DNA from: Ensifer sp. LC163
GTDB taxonomy: Bacteria; Pseudomonadota; Alphaproteobacteria; Rhizobiales; Rhizobiaceae
Length of the DNA stretch: 64,000 nucleotides
Direction of reading: 5' to 3'
NCBI RefSeq assembly: GCF_001695855.1
Contig: NZ_MBSS01000006.1
Coordinates: forward strand, 62,001 to 126,000
Below the pieces are notes generated by a model, which was given only the letters and a program-made list of their open reading frames with translations, was not told where the DNA came from and made no database searches. The first letter of the stretch is position 1, and every line of letters begins with the position of its first letter. Below are positions 17,374 to 25,132 of this stretch, piece after piece. Made by a program: the position numbers and the translations under genes.

Positions 17374-18072
17374 CTACCACAAAACCGGCACATCAGCGCG
17401 ATTTGCCGGGTCGGCCCAGTAGAGCGACGGCAGGACTTTGGCGAGATAACCGAACTCGGTGTAGCAATGCTGCAAGAGGCCGAGCCCGATAGCATCGGGC
17501 ACCGGATGGCTGGCGCCGGCGTCCAGGCCGAGGATGAAGCGGCTGCGCAGCACCGCGCCCTGATCGGTATCGCGCACCACATGAACCATCTGGCCGTCGA
17601 GCGGATCGCCGTTTTCATCGAGCCGCGCCGCCTCGCCAAAGCCGACGCGGGCGTAGACGGCGGCTGACGCGCGGCTGGTGGCCAGGGCCTGCTCGAACGC
17701 CACTTGGCCAAAGACCTCGCCGGGCTCGTGAAACTTGATCACGGCCGGCACTGGCGGAATGTCGCCGAGACTTTCGACCGCACGGATGGTCGCGCCGACA
17801 TAGCGCTCGCCCCTGATGCGATGCGCGTCCCAGCCGTTATGGGCGACGTGATCGAGCGGGTGCCACCAGGACAGGTGTTCCGTGGTGTCGAAATGCTTGA
17901 ACCACCAATCGAGCATGCGTCCCTTGCAGCCGGGAAGCTCGGTCCTGACCGCAACCACCAGGGCACCGGTGTCGAGCCGGCTGATGCCGGTCTCAAGCCG
18001 CATCGGTGCGGGGTCGAGCAGGTCGTTGATATAACCGATGCCGGCGCGGGCGTGGTCGGTGATGACAGACAT
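17374..18072 (-). CDS. DAPG hydrolase (PhlG)-like protein
   Basis: 232-residue protein resembling the family of 2,4-diacetylphloroglucinol hydrolase and phloretin hydrolase, zinc enzymes that cleave C-C bonds of acylphenols. The most telling segment is EHLSWWHPLDHVAHNGWD, rich in candidate metal ligands (E, H, H); further conserved-looking acids and histidines follow (KFHEPGE, HVVRDTD, LLQHCYTEFGYLA). No signal peptide. The promoter region carries a 37-bp perfect palindrome and a divergent TetR gene, implying ligand-induced expression, which would suit an enzyme that degrades a plant or bacterial phenolic (inference). Substrate and activity are unproven. Confidence 0.65.
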   Translation of the reverse strand: MSVITDHARAGIGYINDLLDPAPMRLETGISRLDTGALVVAVRTELPGCKGRMLDWWFKHFDTTEHLSWWHPLDHVAHNGWDAHRIRGERYVGATIRAVESLGDIPPVPAVIKFHEPGEVFGQVAFEQALATSRASAAVYARVGFGEAARLDENGDPLDGQMVHVVRDTDQGAVLRSRFILGLDAGASHPVPDAIGLGLLQHCYTEFGYLAKVLPSLYWADPANRADVPVLW

Positions 18073-18094
18073 GTTTCATCCTCTTTGACGACAA

Positions 18095-18131
18095 CGATAT
18101 TTAGGAAACGTTGAACGTTTCCTAAATATCG
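18095..18131. promoter_or_regulatory. 37-bp perfect palindrome between divergent TetR and hydrolase genes
   Basis: Arms CGATATTTAGGAAACGT (18095-18111) and ACGTTTCCTAAATATCG (18115-18131) are perfectly complementary across TGA: 17 bp each side. It lies 22 nt from the hydrolase start and 40 nt from the TetR start, covering both promoters. A site this long could take two TetR dimers or give tight autoregulation. Confidence 0.8.
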
Positions 18132-18171
18132 CTTATGCCTGTCGGCGCGATATGTCAAATGGAGCGATGCC

Positions 18172-18804
18172 TTGCCGACGCCCGAGCCGGAGACGCAAAA
18201 ACAACGGGGCCGGCCGGCAAAGCCGGAAGAAACGCTCGCTGCGACCGTGGTCTCCGCCGCAACGCGGCTGATGCTCGAGCGCGGCTATGCGGCGATGACG
18301 ATGGAGGCGGTCGCCAAGCAGGCTGGCGTCGCGAAGAAGACGGTCTATCGTTTCGCCCCCGACCGGGAGGCGCTGTTCGGCCTGATCGTGAAGAACTGGA
18401 CGGATACGTTCCTGCCCGCCTTCACTACCGAGGCGAAAAGCGCCGACGAGGTGCCGGCGCTCCTGGAGGCGACCCTGTCGACCATCGCCGACCGGGTGCT
18501 TTGCGAGGACGCGGTCGGCCTCTTCCGGCTTCTCGCCGGTGACATCCCGGCGCGGGAGGACATCCTCTCGATCTATGATCGCAACGGGGTCGAGCGCTCC
18601 CGCGCGCTGCTCGCCGACTGGCTCGCCCGTCACAAGGCCGCCGGCCTCATCGATGTTGCCGATCCCACGATGGCGAGCGACCTGATCCTGTCGATGGTGA
18701 TCGCCGAACCCCTGCGACGTATGGCACTCGGCCTGACGCCACCGGTCCCGGCAACGGATATCCGTCCCCGGATCAAGGCAGCGTTGGCGCTCCTGCGCCT
18801 CTAG
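18172..18804 (+). CDS. TetR/AcrR family transcriptional regulator
   Basis: 210-residue TetR-type repressor. A basic, Pro-rich N-terminus (PETQKQRGRPAKPEE) leads into the TetR helix-turn-helix (AATRLMLERGYAAMTMEAVAKQAGVAKKTVYRFAPDREALF, about residues 28-67), followed by an all-helical ligand-binding domain. The start is taken as the TTG at 18172 because GGAG stands 7 nt upstream and no in-frame ATG exists further upstream. It is divergent from the DAPG-hydrolase-like gene across a 37-bp palindrome and most simply represses both genes. Effector unknown; a phenolic compound is a reasonable guess from the neighbour. Confidence 0.88.
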   Translation: MPTPEPETQKQRGRPAKPEETLAATVVSAATRLMLERGYAAMTMEAVAKQAGVAKKTVYRFAPDREALFGLIVKNWTDTFLPAFTTEAKSADEVPALLEATLSTIADRVLCEDAVGLFRLLAGDIPAREDILSIYDRNGVERSRALLADWLARHKAAGLIDVADPTMASDLILSMVIAEPLRRMALGLTPPVPATDIRPRIKAALALLRL

Positions 18805-19008
18805 GACCAAACGAGCAAACCACGGCGCCCGGCTTGCTTGCCACCAATCCGGCTTTGGCTTGCGAACGGCGCAAGGCGTTACGGACCCAGAGACAGGCTC
18901 CAGCGGTGCGCCACGGCCGCCCCGCCCACCGGAATTCGCCGACACCGCGATCGTTGACCGGCCACTTGCACAGGCGCATCCTCCTGTTCGCCAGAGGGGG
19001 AACACGCC

Positions 19009-19845
19009 ATGAGCGAGCCTGATCTCTATCTGCTTGGGCGCGCCGGGCCTGAGCAAGAACGGTTAAAACGGCAAATTGCCAATCTCGCCCCCGACTCCGA
19101 TCAGCAGTTGGAGCGGATCGGCATCCGGCCGGGCGAGCGCGTCCTTGATCTCGGCTGCGGCCCTGGCGGCGTGCTGCATCTGCTTGGCAAGCGTGTCGGC
19201 CCGACCGGCTCGGTCCTCGGCATCGAGCGCGACGCCCACTTCGTCGATCTCGCGCGCCGGTTCGTTGCGAGCCATGCCTTGCCGCAGGTCGAAGTGCACG
19301 AGGGCGACGCCTATGACAGCGGCCTGGCGCGCGGCTCGTTCGACGGCGCCCATATGCGCCTCGCGCTCGTCAACGTGCCCGAGCCGCAGCGCATCGTCCG
19401 CGAGATGGTTTCTCTGGTCAGACCGGGTGGCTGGATCGCCAGCTTCGAGGCCGATTTTCTCGCCCATATCTGCGACCCGCCGCTTGCCGCCTGGGATCGT
19501 CTTCTTGCCGCCTATATCGCCTATTCGGCGGCGCGGGGCATCGATCTGCACATAGGGCGCCGCGCGCATCGGCTGTTCCGCGAGGCCGGCGTCGAGGCCC
19601 TCAGCACGGATGCCGACGTCCACGTCTATCCACCCGGCCACGACCGACGGCCGATCCTGCGCGATTTCATCGCCAATGTCCGCGAGGGGCTGGTCGGCGA
19701 AGGCTTCATCGGCCGCGCCGAACTCGACGCCGATCTGAAGGCGCTGGATCGCCACCTGGAGGATCCTTCGGTCCTCGTCACCTCGCATCTGTTCTTCCGG
19801 GTGACCGGCCGCATTCCTGACGCGCGACCCGCGTCGGCAACCTGA
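19009..19845 (+). CDS. Class I SAM-dependent methyltransferase
   Basis: 278-residue cytoplasmic protein with the Rossmann-like methyltransferase core: motif I VLDLGCGPGG (about residues 46-55), an acidic residue after strand 2 (GIERDAHF), motif II-like EVHEGDAYD, then RPGGWIASFEAD at motif III. A C-terminal helical extension could carry substrate specificity. It belongs to the broad UbiE/arsenite-methyltransferase-like group, but no cysteine pattern for arsenic is present. The ATG at 19009 follows AGAGGGGG. The 204 nt upstream show no gene or clear signal. Substrate unknown. Confidence 0.8.
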   Translation: MSEPDLYLLGRAGPEQERLKRQIANLAPDSDQQLERIGIRPGERVLDLGCGPGGVLHLLGKRVGPTGSVLGIERDAHFVDLARRFVASHALPQVEVHEGDAYDSGLARGSFDGAHMRLALVNVPEPQRIVREMVSLVRPGGWIASFEADFLAHICDPPLAAWDRLLAAYIAYSAARGIDLHIGRRAHRLFREAGVEALSTDADVHVYPPGHDRRPILRDFIANVREGLVGEGFIGRAELDADLKALDRHLEDPSVLVTSHLFFRVTGRIPDARPASAT

Positions 19846-19917
19846 CAGGCTTGCCGATGGAGCCGGGATCCGCGGCTGTTTCCGGTTTTAATGCCGTGAA
19901 CTGCGGGCGCTGAGCGG

Positions 19918-20826
19918 CTACGCGTCCGCGCCTGCACCGTGGGAGGCAGCGGCAACGGTCCGCCGATGCGCAAGACGCTCGCCGACGATGATCGTCAGGC
20001 CGGCGACAAAGATCAGGCCGGCGCCGGCAAAGACATTGGTGGCGGGAATATCGCCCCAGATCAGGAAGCCAAGCCCGAAGGCCCAAACGAGGGAGGTGTA
20101 TTCGAATGGCGCGATCACCGAGATCGGCGCCCGGCGCATGCCCTCGAACAGCGCATACTGGGCGATGCCGGCGATGACGCCGGTACCCGCCATCAGGGCG
20201 ACGTCGAACAGCGCCGGCGGCGTCCAGTAGAAACCAACGGCAAGGCCGGTCATGGCGATGAAGAAGACGTTGGAGATCGTCATCTGCGTCAGCGTCGCCT
20301 CTTCCAGCGCAGTCTTGCGCAGCATGACCGTGCCGATCGCCCAGAAGACGGCCGCCATCAGCGCCAGGAAAACCGGTAGCGAGAGTTTCATGCCCGTTCC
20401 GAGCGGATCGCAGGCAATCAGAACCCCGACGAAACCGAGCAGCACTGCGAACCAGCGGATCGGCGGCACGTCTTCCTTGAGGATCGGGACGGCCAGCAGC
20501 GTCGCCACGATCGGCGCGGCGTAATAGAGCGTCGTCATTTCGGCAAGGCCGAGATCGCGGGCTGCGTTGAAATAGGAAAGCCAGGCGGCCAGCAGCAACA
20601 GGTTGCGCACGAACAGCGGCTTGACGACAGGCGAGGAGATCGCGCGGCGCACGAGCTTGCCCCTTCCGATCACCAGGCACAAGAGGAGGATGGTGATGCT
20701 GCGGGTAAACAGGATCTGCCAAACGGAATAGCCGACCACCAGCCATTTGACCGACGCATCCTGCAACGAGAACAGGAAATAGGAAAACGTCGTCATCACG
20801 ATGCCGGAAAGCACGGTCTTGTTCAT
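19918..20826 (-). CDS. EamA/DMT family transporter
   Basis: 302-residue inner-membrane protein with about ten hydrophobic helices in two EamA repeats (first: LFSLQDASVKWLVVG; second: LMAAVFWAIGTVMLRK). Family members export amino acids and metabolites or are of unknown function. The ATG at 20824-20826 (MNKTVLSG) directly precedes the first helix; a longer in-frame extension of 47 basic residues upstream looks non-coding. No good ribosome-binding site is seen, so the start is tentative. A second-family repeat lies upstream between it and the divergent LysE-type gene. Confidence 0.85.
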   Translation of the reverse strand: MNKTVLSGIVMTTFSYFLFSLQDASVKWLVVGYSVWQILFTRSITILLLCLVIGRGKLVRRAISSPVVKPLFVRNLLLLAAWLSYFNAARDLGLAEMTTLYYAAPIVATLLAVPILKEDVPPIRWFAVLLGFVGVLIACDPLGTGMKLSLPVFLALMAAVFWAIGTVMLRKTALEEATLTQMTISNVFFIAMTGLAVGFYWTPPALFDVALMAGTGVIAGIAQYALFEGMRRAPISVIAPFEYTSLVWAFGLGFLIWGDIPATNVFAGAGLIFVAGLTIIVGERLAHRRTVAAASHGAGADA

Positions 20827-20990
20827 GGAGGCCCCGATGGCAGCCGGGAAGGAGGGCGGCAGCGCCCGTCTGATAGCGCGCCGCCGTTGCGCGTGGAAGA
20901 GGTGCCGGCAGCCTGCGCTGTGGCGAAATCTTGGAGTGCCGCCACGGCGAAGCTTGATGGAGATCAAGACTGCCCACTTGCACCTGCGCT

Positions 20991-21092
20991 AGAACGTTTC
21001 CGTCTTAAACGGAGTCATGGAAACGCTCTATCTCTCTGTCTGTCGCATTTCCGGACGGAAAACCGCTTCGCACTTTTCCTGGAAAGGCTCTA
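20991..21092 (-). repeat. Second-family palindromic intergenic repeat, copy 2
   Basis: Reverse-orientation relative of the element at 13122: a hairpin from AGAACGTTTCCG to GGAAACGCTCT, spacer ATCTCTCTGTCTGTC, then a second hairpin from GCATTTCCGGACGG through GCTTCGCACTTTT to GGAAAGGCTCT. It lies between the divergent EamA and LysE-type genes. Confidence 0.75.
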
Positions 21093-21129
21093 GAAGACAG
21101 CAATATCCGTCGCCGAAACCGGAAACCTG

Positions 21130-21714
21130 ATGATGCAGCCGCTCGCCTTCACCCTTGCCGCCCTCGTGCTGCTGGCAACACCCGGCCCGACCAACACGTT
21201 GCTGTGGCTTTCGGGAGCATCCGCCGGCTTCCGGCGCTCGACGCCGCTGCTTTTGGGCGAGCTCGGCGGCTATCTCTCGGTGATCATTCCAGCCGTGGCG
21301 CTGCTGGCGCCGTTTCTCGCGGCGCATCCGCAGATCGGGCTTGCGCTCCGGATCGTCGCGGCCTGCTGGGTCCTCTTCCTCGCCTACGCACTCTGGACCA
21401 CCGGCGACGACAGCCGGACTTCGAGCGAGATCACCATCCGGCATGTCTTCGTCACGACGGTTCTCAATCCCAAGGCACTCATCGTGGCGCTGGTGCTCTT
21501 GCCGCAGACCGGCCTTGCGGCGACGATACCCTGGATTGCCGGATTTTCGCTGCTCGTCGTTATCGCCGGTTCGCTCTGGATCGGCGCCGGAGCCATGCTC
21601 GTACAACTCTCGCGCGGCGCACGCACGTCGCTGCTGCCGCGCCGCATTGCCGCCGTCTGCCTCGCCGTCTTCTCCTTCGGCATTGCAGGCAGCGCGCTTG
21701 CGGCGATTGTGTAG
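21130..21714 (+). CDS. LysE/RhtB family exporter
   Basis: 194-residue membrane protein with six hydrophobic segments. The N-terminal signature LATPGPTNTLLWLSGASAGF matches the LysE/RhtB motif (G-P-x-N near residue 20), and VLNPKALIVAL matches the second conserved segment. Members export amino acids or related compounds. Two adjacent ATG codons (21130, 21133) are possible starts. It ends 35 nt before the convergent SRPBCC gene. Substrate not predictable. Confidence 0.85.
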   Translation: MMQPLAFTLAALVLLATPGPTNTLLWLSGASAGFRRSTPLLLGELGGYLSVIIPAVALLAPFLAAHPQIGLALRIVAACWVLFLAYALWTTGDDSRTSSEITIRHVFVTTVLNPKALIVALVLLPQTGLAATIPWIAGFSLLVVIAGSLWIGAGAMLVQLSRGARTSLLPRRIAAVCLAVFSFGIAGSALAAIV

Positions 21715-21749
21715 AGGCAGGCGCGTTTCCAGGCCCGCCGCAATTCGCA

Positions 21750-22223
21750 TCAGGCGGCTGCAGCCGTCTCGCCGAGTTCGGCGCCAAGGGCCGCGATCAA
21801 CTCTTCCCAACCCTGGCGCCGATAGGCAACCTGGTCGAGACCGTCGAGGAAGGCTGCCTGCTCGGTGAAGACGATGCGCGCGCCGGTGCCGTGCGGCTGG
21901 ATATCGACGGTTGCCACCGAAGCGGAGATCCGCCGCTCGTTCTCCGCCATGGTATAGGCCGAGATGATGCGTCGGTTTTCAACGATGTCGAGGTAGATGG
22001 TGTCGTTGTAGTAGAAGGTCTTGCCGTCCTTGCTGAAGCGGCCGCTCTCGCGCCCGCCGACGCGGAAGTCGTGGCTGTATTCGGCGACCGGCCAGCCGTC
22101 GGCCTTGACGAACCAACGATCATGCGCTGCCGGATCGGCGAAAGCCCGAAAGACCTGTTCGGGCGTCGCCTTGAAAAGCCGCTCGATGGTGAAGCTCGCA
22201 TGTTCCACGGAATTGGCACTCAT
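21750..22223 (-). CDS. SRPBCC family protein (AHSA1-like)
   Basis: 157-residue START/Bet v1-like domain protein of the AHSA1 group: FTIERLFKATPEQVFRAFAD at the N-terminus, the DxxxxxW-type segment AAHDRWFVK, RVGGRESGRF, and the C-terminal helix HQVAYRRQGWEELIAALG-like region. These small proteins bind hydrophobic ligands and are often paired with small winged-helix repressors; an HxlR regulator gene lies divergently 259 nt away. GAGGAG precedes the ATG. A RIME1 copy occupies the upstream region. Confidence 0.88.
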   Translation of the reverse strand: MSANSVEHASFTIERLFKATPEQVFRAFADPAAHDRWFVKADGWPVAEYSHDFRVGGRESGRFSKDGKTFYYNDTIYLDIVENRRIISAYTMAENERRISASVATVDIQPHGTGARIVFTEQAAFLDGLDQVAYRRQGWEELIAALGAELGETAAAA

Positions 22224-22250
22224 GATCTTCTCCTCTTCGATCCGCTGCTA

Positions 22251-22355
22251 CTGCATAATTCCTTTAATCGGAATCGATTTAAGGAGGAAATTATGCAGCA
22301 AGTTTAAAGCGTTACAGCGTCCTTTGCGCGTCATATTTGACGCGCGGCGCTGTAA
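22251..22355 (+). repeat. RIME1 intergenic mosaic element, copy 3
   Basis: CTGCATAATTCC...TTATGCAG (22251-22298) followed by TTACAGCGTCC...GCGCTGTAA (22312-22355), same orientation and near-identical to copy 1. It lies in the divergent gap between the SRPBCC and HxlR genes, 28 nt from the SRPBCC start codon. Confidence 0.85.
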
Positions 22356-22406
22356 GGGTCTGGCACCGACGTTCCACCGCCCATGTTCGAACCAAACCCA
22401 CCCGGA

Positions 22407-22431
22407 AACTGCTTTCATTTTAAAAGCAGTT
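22407..22431. promoter_or_regulatory. Inverted repeat upstream of the HxlR gene
   Basis: AACTGCTTT (22407-22415) and AAAGCAGTT (22423-22431) are perfect 9-bp arms around 7 nt. A further half-like copy, GCAGTTTTAAAG, lies at about 22462, next to the HxlR ribosome-binding site. The arrangement suits binding by a small winged-helix dimer, probably the HxlR product itself (inference). Confidence 0.5.
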
Positions 22432-22482
22432 GCAAGATAACGCCACTGATGCGACAATGCAAGCAGTTTTAAAGAGGTCTCA

Positions 22483-22992
22483 ATGAAAGACGACTATCGC
22501 TCAGGCTGCCCGATCAATCTCTCGCTGGAGGTCTTCGGCGACAAATGGAGCCTGCTGATCATCCGCGACATGATCTTCGGGGCGAAAAGGCACTTCCGCG
22601 AACTGCTGCGATCGCAGGAAGGCATCTCCTCGAACATTCTGGCGGACCGGCTGAAGATGCTGGTCGAGCAGGGCATGCTGACCAAGGCGGACGATCCGAC
22701 GCACAAGCAGAAAGCCATCTACAGCCTCACCGAAATGACCATCGCGCTGGTGCCGATCATGGCGCATCTGGGCGCCTGGGGGCGGCGCTACCTGCCTGTC
22801 AGCGAAGAGCTCAGCATCAGGGCCGAGCTGATGGAAGCCGGCGGGCCGGATCTCTGGAACCGCTTCATGGACGAGCTTCGCTACGAGCATCTCGGCCTGC
22901 CCCTTGATGGTCCGCCGCGCGTGCGCGCCACCCTGCAGGCAGCGTTTGAGGAGGTCGTCGCAAGGAAGACCGGGGAAACCGCCGTCGCCTGA
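22483..22992 (+). CDS. HxlR family winged-helix transcriptional regulator
   Basis: 169-residue regulator. The HxlR domain covers the first ~110 residues: CPINLSLEVFGDKWSLLIIRDM, HFRELLRSQEGISSNILADRLKMLVEQGM and a wing with KAIYSLTE. The Cys near the N-terminus (residue 9) is at the position used for redox sensing in some HxlR proteins. The C-terminal extension of about 55 residues is unassigned. The ATG follows AAAGAGG. The stop codon TGA directly abuts the GCATGC-type repeat at 22993. The upstream inverted repeat and the nearby SRPBCC gene suggest local autoregulation. Confidence 0.9.
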   Translation: MKDDYRSGCPINLSLEVFGDKWSLLIIRDMIFGAKRHFRELLRSQEGISSNILADRLKMLVEQGMLTKADDPTHKQKAIYSLTEMTIALVPIMAHLGAWGRRYLPVSEELSIRAELMEAGGPDLWNRFMDELRYEHLGLPLDGPPRVRATLQAAFEEVVARKTGETAVA

Positions 22993-23040
22993 TGCATGTC
23001 GCGCAAAGGTGTGCAGCGGCTCTTGAGACAACGACATGCA
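22993..23040. repeat. GCATG-type palindromic repeat, copy 1
   Basis: TGCATGTCG (22993-23001) pairs perfectly with CGACATGCA (23032-23040); the interior reads GCGCAAAGGTGTGCAGCGGCTCTTGAGACAA-like, a sequence type repeated at 27441-27497. It starts at the base after the HxlR stop codon and is followed 53 nt later by a RIME1 copy. Confidence 0.65.
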
Positions 23041-23092
23041 CAAAAAACAAGAGCTTGAAGCGCGGCAAGCGGCTCTGAAAGAGCGCGGCGCT

Positions 23093-23197
23093 TTACAGCG
23101 CCGCGCGTCAAATATGACGCGCAAAGAACGCTGTAGCACTTTGAACTTGCTGCATAATTCTATCCTTAAATCGATTCCGATTTAAGGAATCATGCAG
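23093..23197 (-). repeat. RIME1 intergenic mosaic element, copy 4
   Basis: TTACAGCGCC...CGCTGTAG (23093-23136) followed by CTGCATAATTC...AATCATGCAG (to 23197), reverse orientation. It lies between the convergent HxlR and ChaA-type genes, ending 7 nt from the latter's stop codon. Confidence 0.85.
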
Positions 23198-23203
23198 TAA
23201 AAG

Positions 23204-24292
23204 CTACAACCCGATCGCCGAGAGCATGACGAAGGTGGCGAACAGCACGAAATGCGTCATGCCCTCGATGGCATTGGTCTGGCCGTCATTGAGATTGATC
23301 GCCGCAGCGATCAGCGTGATCGTCACCATCACCGTCTGCACCGGTGACATCGCCATGATGAAGGGCTGGCCGGTGTAGAGCGCGATCGCCTCCATCACCG
23401 GTACGGTCAGGATCACGGTCGAAAGCGAGGCCCCGAGCGCGATGTTGACAACGGCTTGCATGCGATTGGCAAGTGCAGCACGCATCGCCGTCATGATCTC
23501 AGGCGACGCCGAGATGGCGGCAACGACGATGGCGGCGACAGCCGGCGGTGCGTCGCTCCCCTTGAGGCCGGATGTCAGCAGGCCCGACATGATTTCGGCG
23601 AGCGCGCCGATCAGCACCACGCCGATCAGCAGGATAACGACCGACGGCAGCACCGGCTCGTCGGGTTCGTCCGCAACATCGGTCCCGCCGCTCTTCGCCC
23701 GGGGATAGCTGTAGCTGAAGAAATAGCTGTGCGCGCCTACCTGCATGCGCAGGAACAGCGTGTAGAGCACGATCATCGCGCCGACAGTGAACGCGGAATA
23801 GAAATGCCATTTCTGAGCCGGCACGAATTCGGGCACGACCATCGAGATCCCCATCGCCGTCAGGATCATGACGCTGTAGGTGCGCGCGGAATTGTCGTTA
23901 TAGGGCTGTTCGCCGTGTTTCAGCCCGCCAAGCAGCGCGGCAAGACCGAGAATGCCGTTGATATCGAGCATCACGGCGGAATAGATCGTATCGCGCACCA
24001 GCGTCGGTGAACTCTCGCCGGTCATCATGATCGCCAGGATGATCACCTCCACCAGAACGGCGGAAAGCGTCAGGATCATCGTGCCGTAGGGATCGCCGAC
24101 CTTGGCCGCCAGGACTTCGGCGTGATGGGCGACCCGCATCGACGCCAGCACGATCGCAGCCACCAAAGCCGCCGCTCCGACAAGCGAAGCCCCTTGCCCC
24201 ATCTCGAGCAGGTGGTGCTCCAGCATAAAACCGGCGACCGCCGCAACGAAGGCAGCGAACAGCAGGCGTTCGGATTTCAGTACCGCCAACAA
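23204..24292 (-). CDS. ChaA-type cation/proton antiporter (CaCA superfamily)
   Basis: 362-residue inner-membrane exchanger with about eleven helices in two Na_Ca_ex halves. The first half has GDPYGTMILTLSAVLVEVI, the second AAISASPEIMTAMRAALANR; these are the alpha-repeat signatures of ChaA-like proteins that exchange Ca2+ or Na+ (and K+) for protons. An acidic loop (VADEPDEP) separates the halves. Start is TTG at 24292, with GAGGGG five bases upstream; a second in-frame TTG follows immediately. Single gene, convergent with HxlR and divergent from the S24 regulator. Confidence 0.87.
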   Translation of the reverse strand: MLAVLKSERLLFAAFVAAVAGFMLEHHLLEMGQGASLVGAAALVAAIVLASMRVAHHAEVLAAKVGDPYGTMILTLSAVLVEVIILAIMMTGESSPTLVRDTIYSAVMLDINGILGLAALLGGLKHGEQPYNDNSARTYSVMILTAMGISMVVPEFVPAQKWHFYSAFTVGAMIVLYTLFLRMQVGAHSYFFSYSYPRAKSGGTDVADEPDEPVLPSVVILLIGVVLIGALAEIMSGLLTSGLKGSDAPPAVAAIVVAAISASPEIMTAMRAALANRMQAVVNIALGASLSTVILTVPVMEAIALYTGQPFIMAMSPVQTVMVTITLIAAAINLNDGQTNAIEGMTHFVLFATFVMLSAIGL

Positions 24293-24474
24293 ATGAGCCC
24301 CTCGCCGGCCAAACTCAAGAAACCACAGGGACTATAGAAGCAGCCCGCTGTATTTCAATCAGACCAACCAAGGACTATTTTCCTCCCTGTTCTTTACCAT
24401 CCTGGCTGGCTTGGTTAATCTATTGGCGAATAAAGGCATAGCGGCCGTCGCCCCCTGCCCCGGAACAGACATTC

Positions 24475-25119
24475 ATGCTGTCGCACGACACCATCTGGCA
24501 CGCCATCGATGCGCTGGCCGAGCGCCACCAGCTCTCGCCCTCCGGGCTTGCGCGCCGCGCCGGGCTCGACCCGACATCCTTCAACAAATCCAAGCGCCAG
24601 TCCGCCGACGGCCGGGAGCGCTGGCCATCGACGGAATCGATCGCCAAGGTGCTGGATGCGACCGGCGCCACCATCGACCAGTTCATGGCGCTGATGCGCC
24701 CGGATACGACCCGAAGCGACCCCTACACGGGCGCCATACCGCTGATCGGTTTTGCCCAGGCCGGTGCCGGTGGCTTCTTCGACGACGGCGGGTTTCCGGC
24801 CGGCCAGGGCTGGGACGTCGTCGATTTCCCCGCGGGGGCCGAGCGGCGGGCGGGCATCTATGCGCTTGAGATCCAGGGCGACAGCATGCTGCCGCTCTAT
24901 CGCGATGGCGACGTGCTGATCGTCGACCCCGGCGCGCAGGTCCGGCGCGGCGACCGCGTCGTGGTCAAGACCCGCGAAGGCGAGGTAATGGCGAAAATCC
25001 TGATGCGGCATACTCCGCGCAACATCGAACTGCTATCGCTCAATCCGGAACATCCCAACCGGAGTTTCGAGATGAGCGAAATCGAATGGATCGCCCGGAT
25101 CATCTGGGCCAGCCAATAG
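24475..25119 (+). CDS. Helix-turn-helix / S24 peptidase family regulator
   Basis: 214-residue CI/LexA-like repressor. The N-terminal helix-turn-helix (~1-65) contains LSPSGLARRAGLDPTSFNKSKR. The C-terminal S24 domain (~85-210) has the catalytic Ser in QGDSMLPLY and the Lys in DRVVVKTREG, so RecA-stimulated self-cleavage is possible, and LSLNPEHPN is also family-typical. No phage genes surround it, so it looks like a resident chromosomal regulator rather than a prophage repressor. The next gene starts 13 nt downstream and a TerB-like gene follows; the three may be one transcript. Confidence 0.88.
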   Translation: MLSHDTIWHAIDALAERHQLSPSGLARRAGLDPTSFNKSKRQSADGRERWPSTESIAKVLDATGATIDQFMALMRPDTTRSDPYTGAIPLIGFAQAGAGGFFDDGGFPAGQGWDVVDFPAGAERRAGIYALEIQGDSMLPLYRDGDVLIVDPGAQVRRGDRVVVKTREGEVMAKILMRHTPRNIELLSLNPEHPNRSFEMSEIEWIARIIWASQ

Positions 25120-25132
25120 GACATCTTTCCTG

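Noticed and set aside
24475-25119. Prophage repressor
   Set aside because: The S24 regulator has no integrase, structural or lysis genes around it and no att-like repeats at the nearby tRNA genes.
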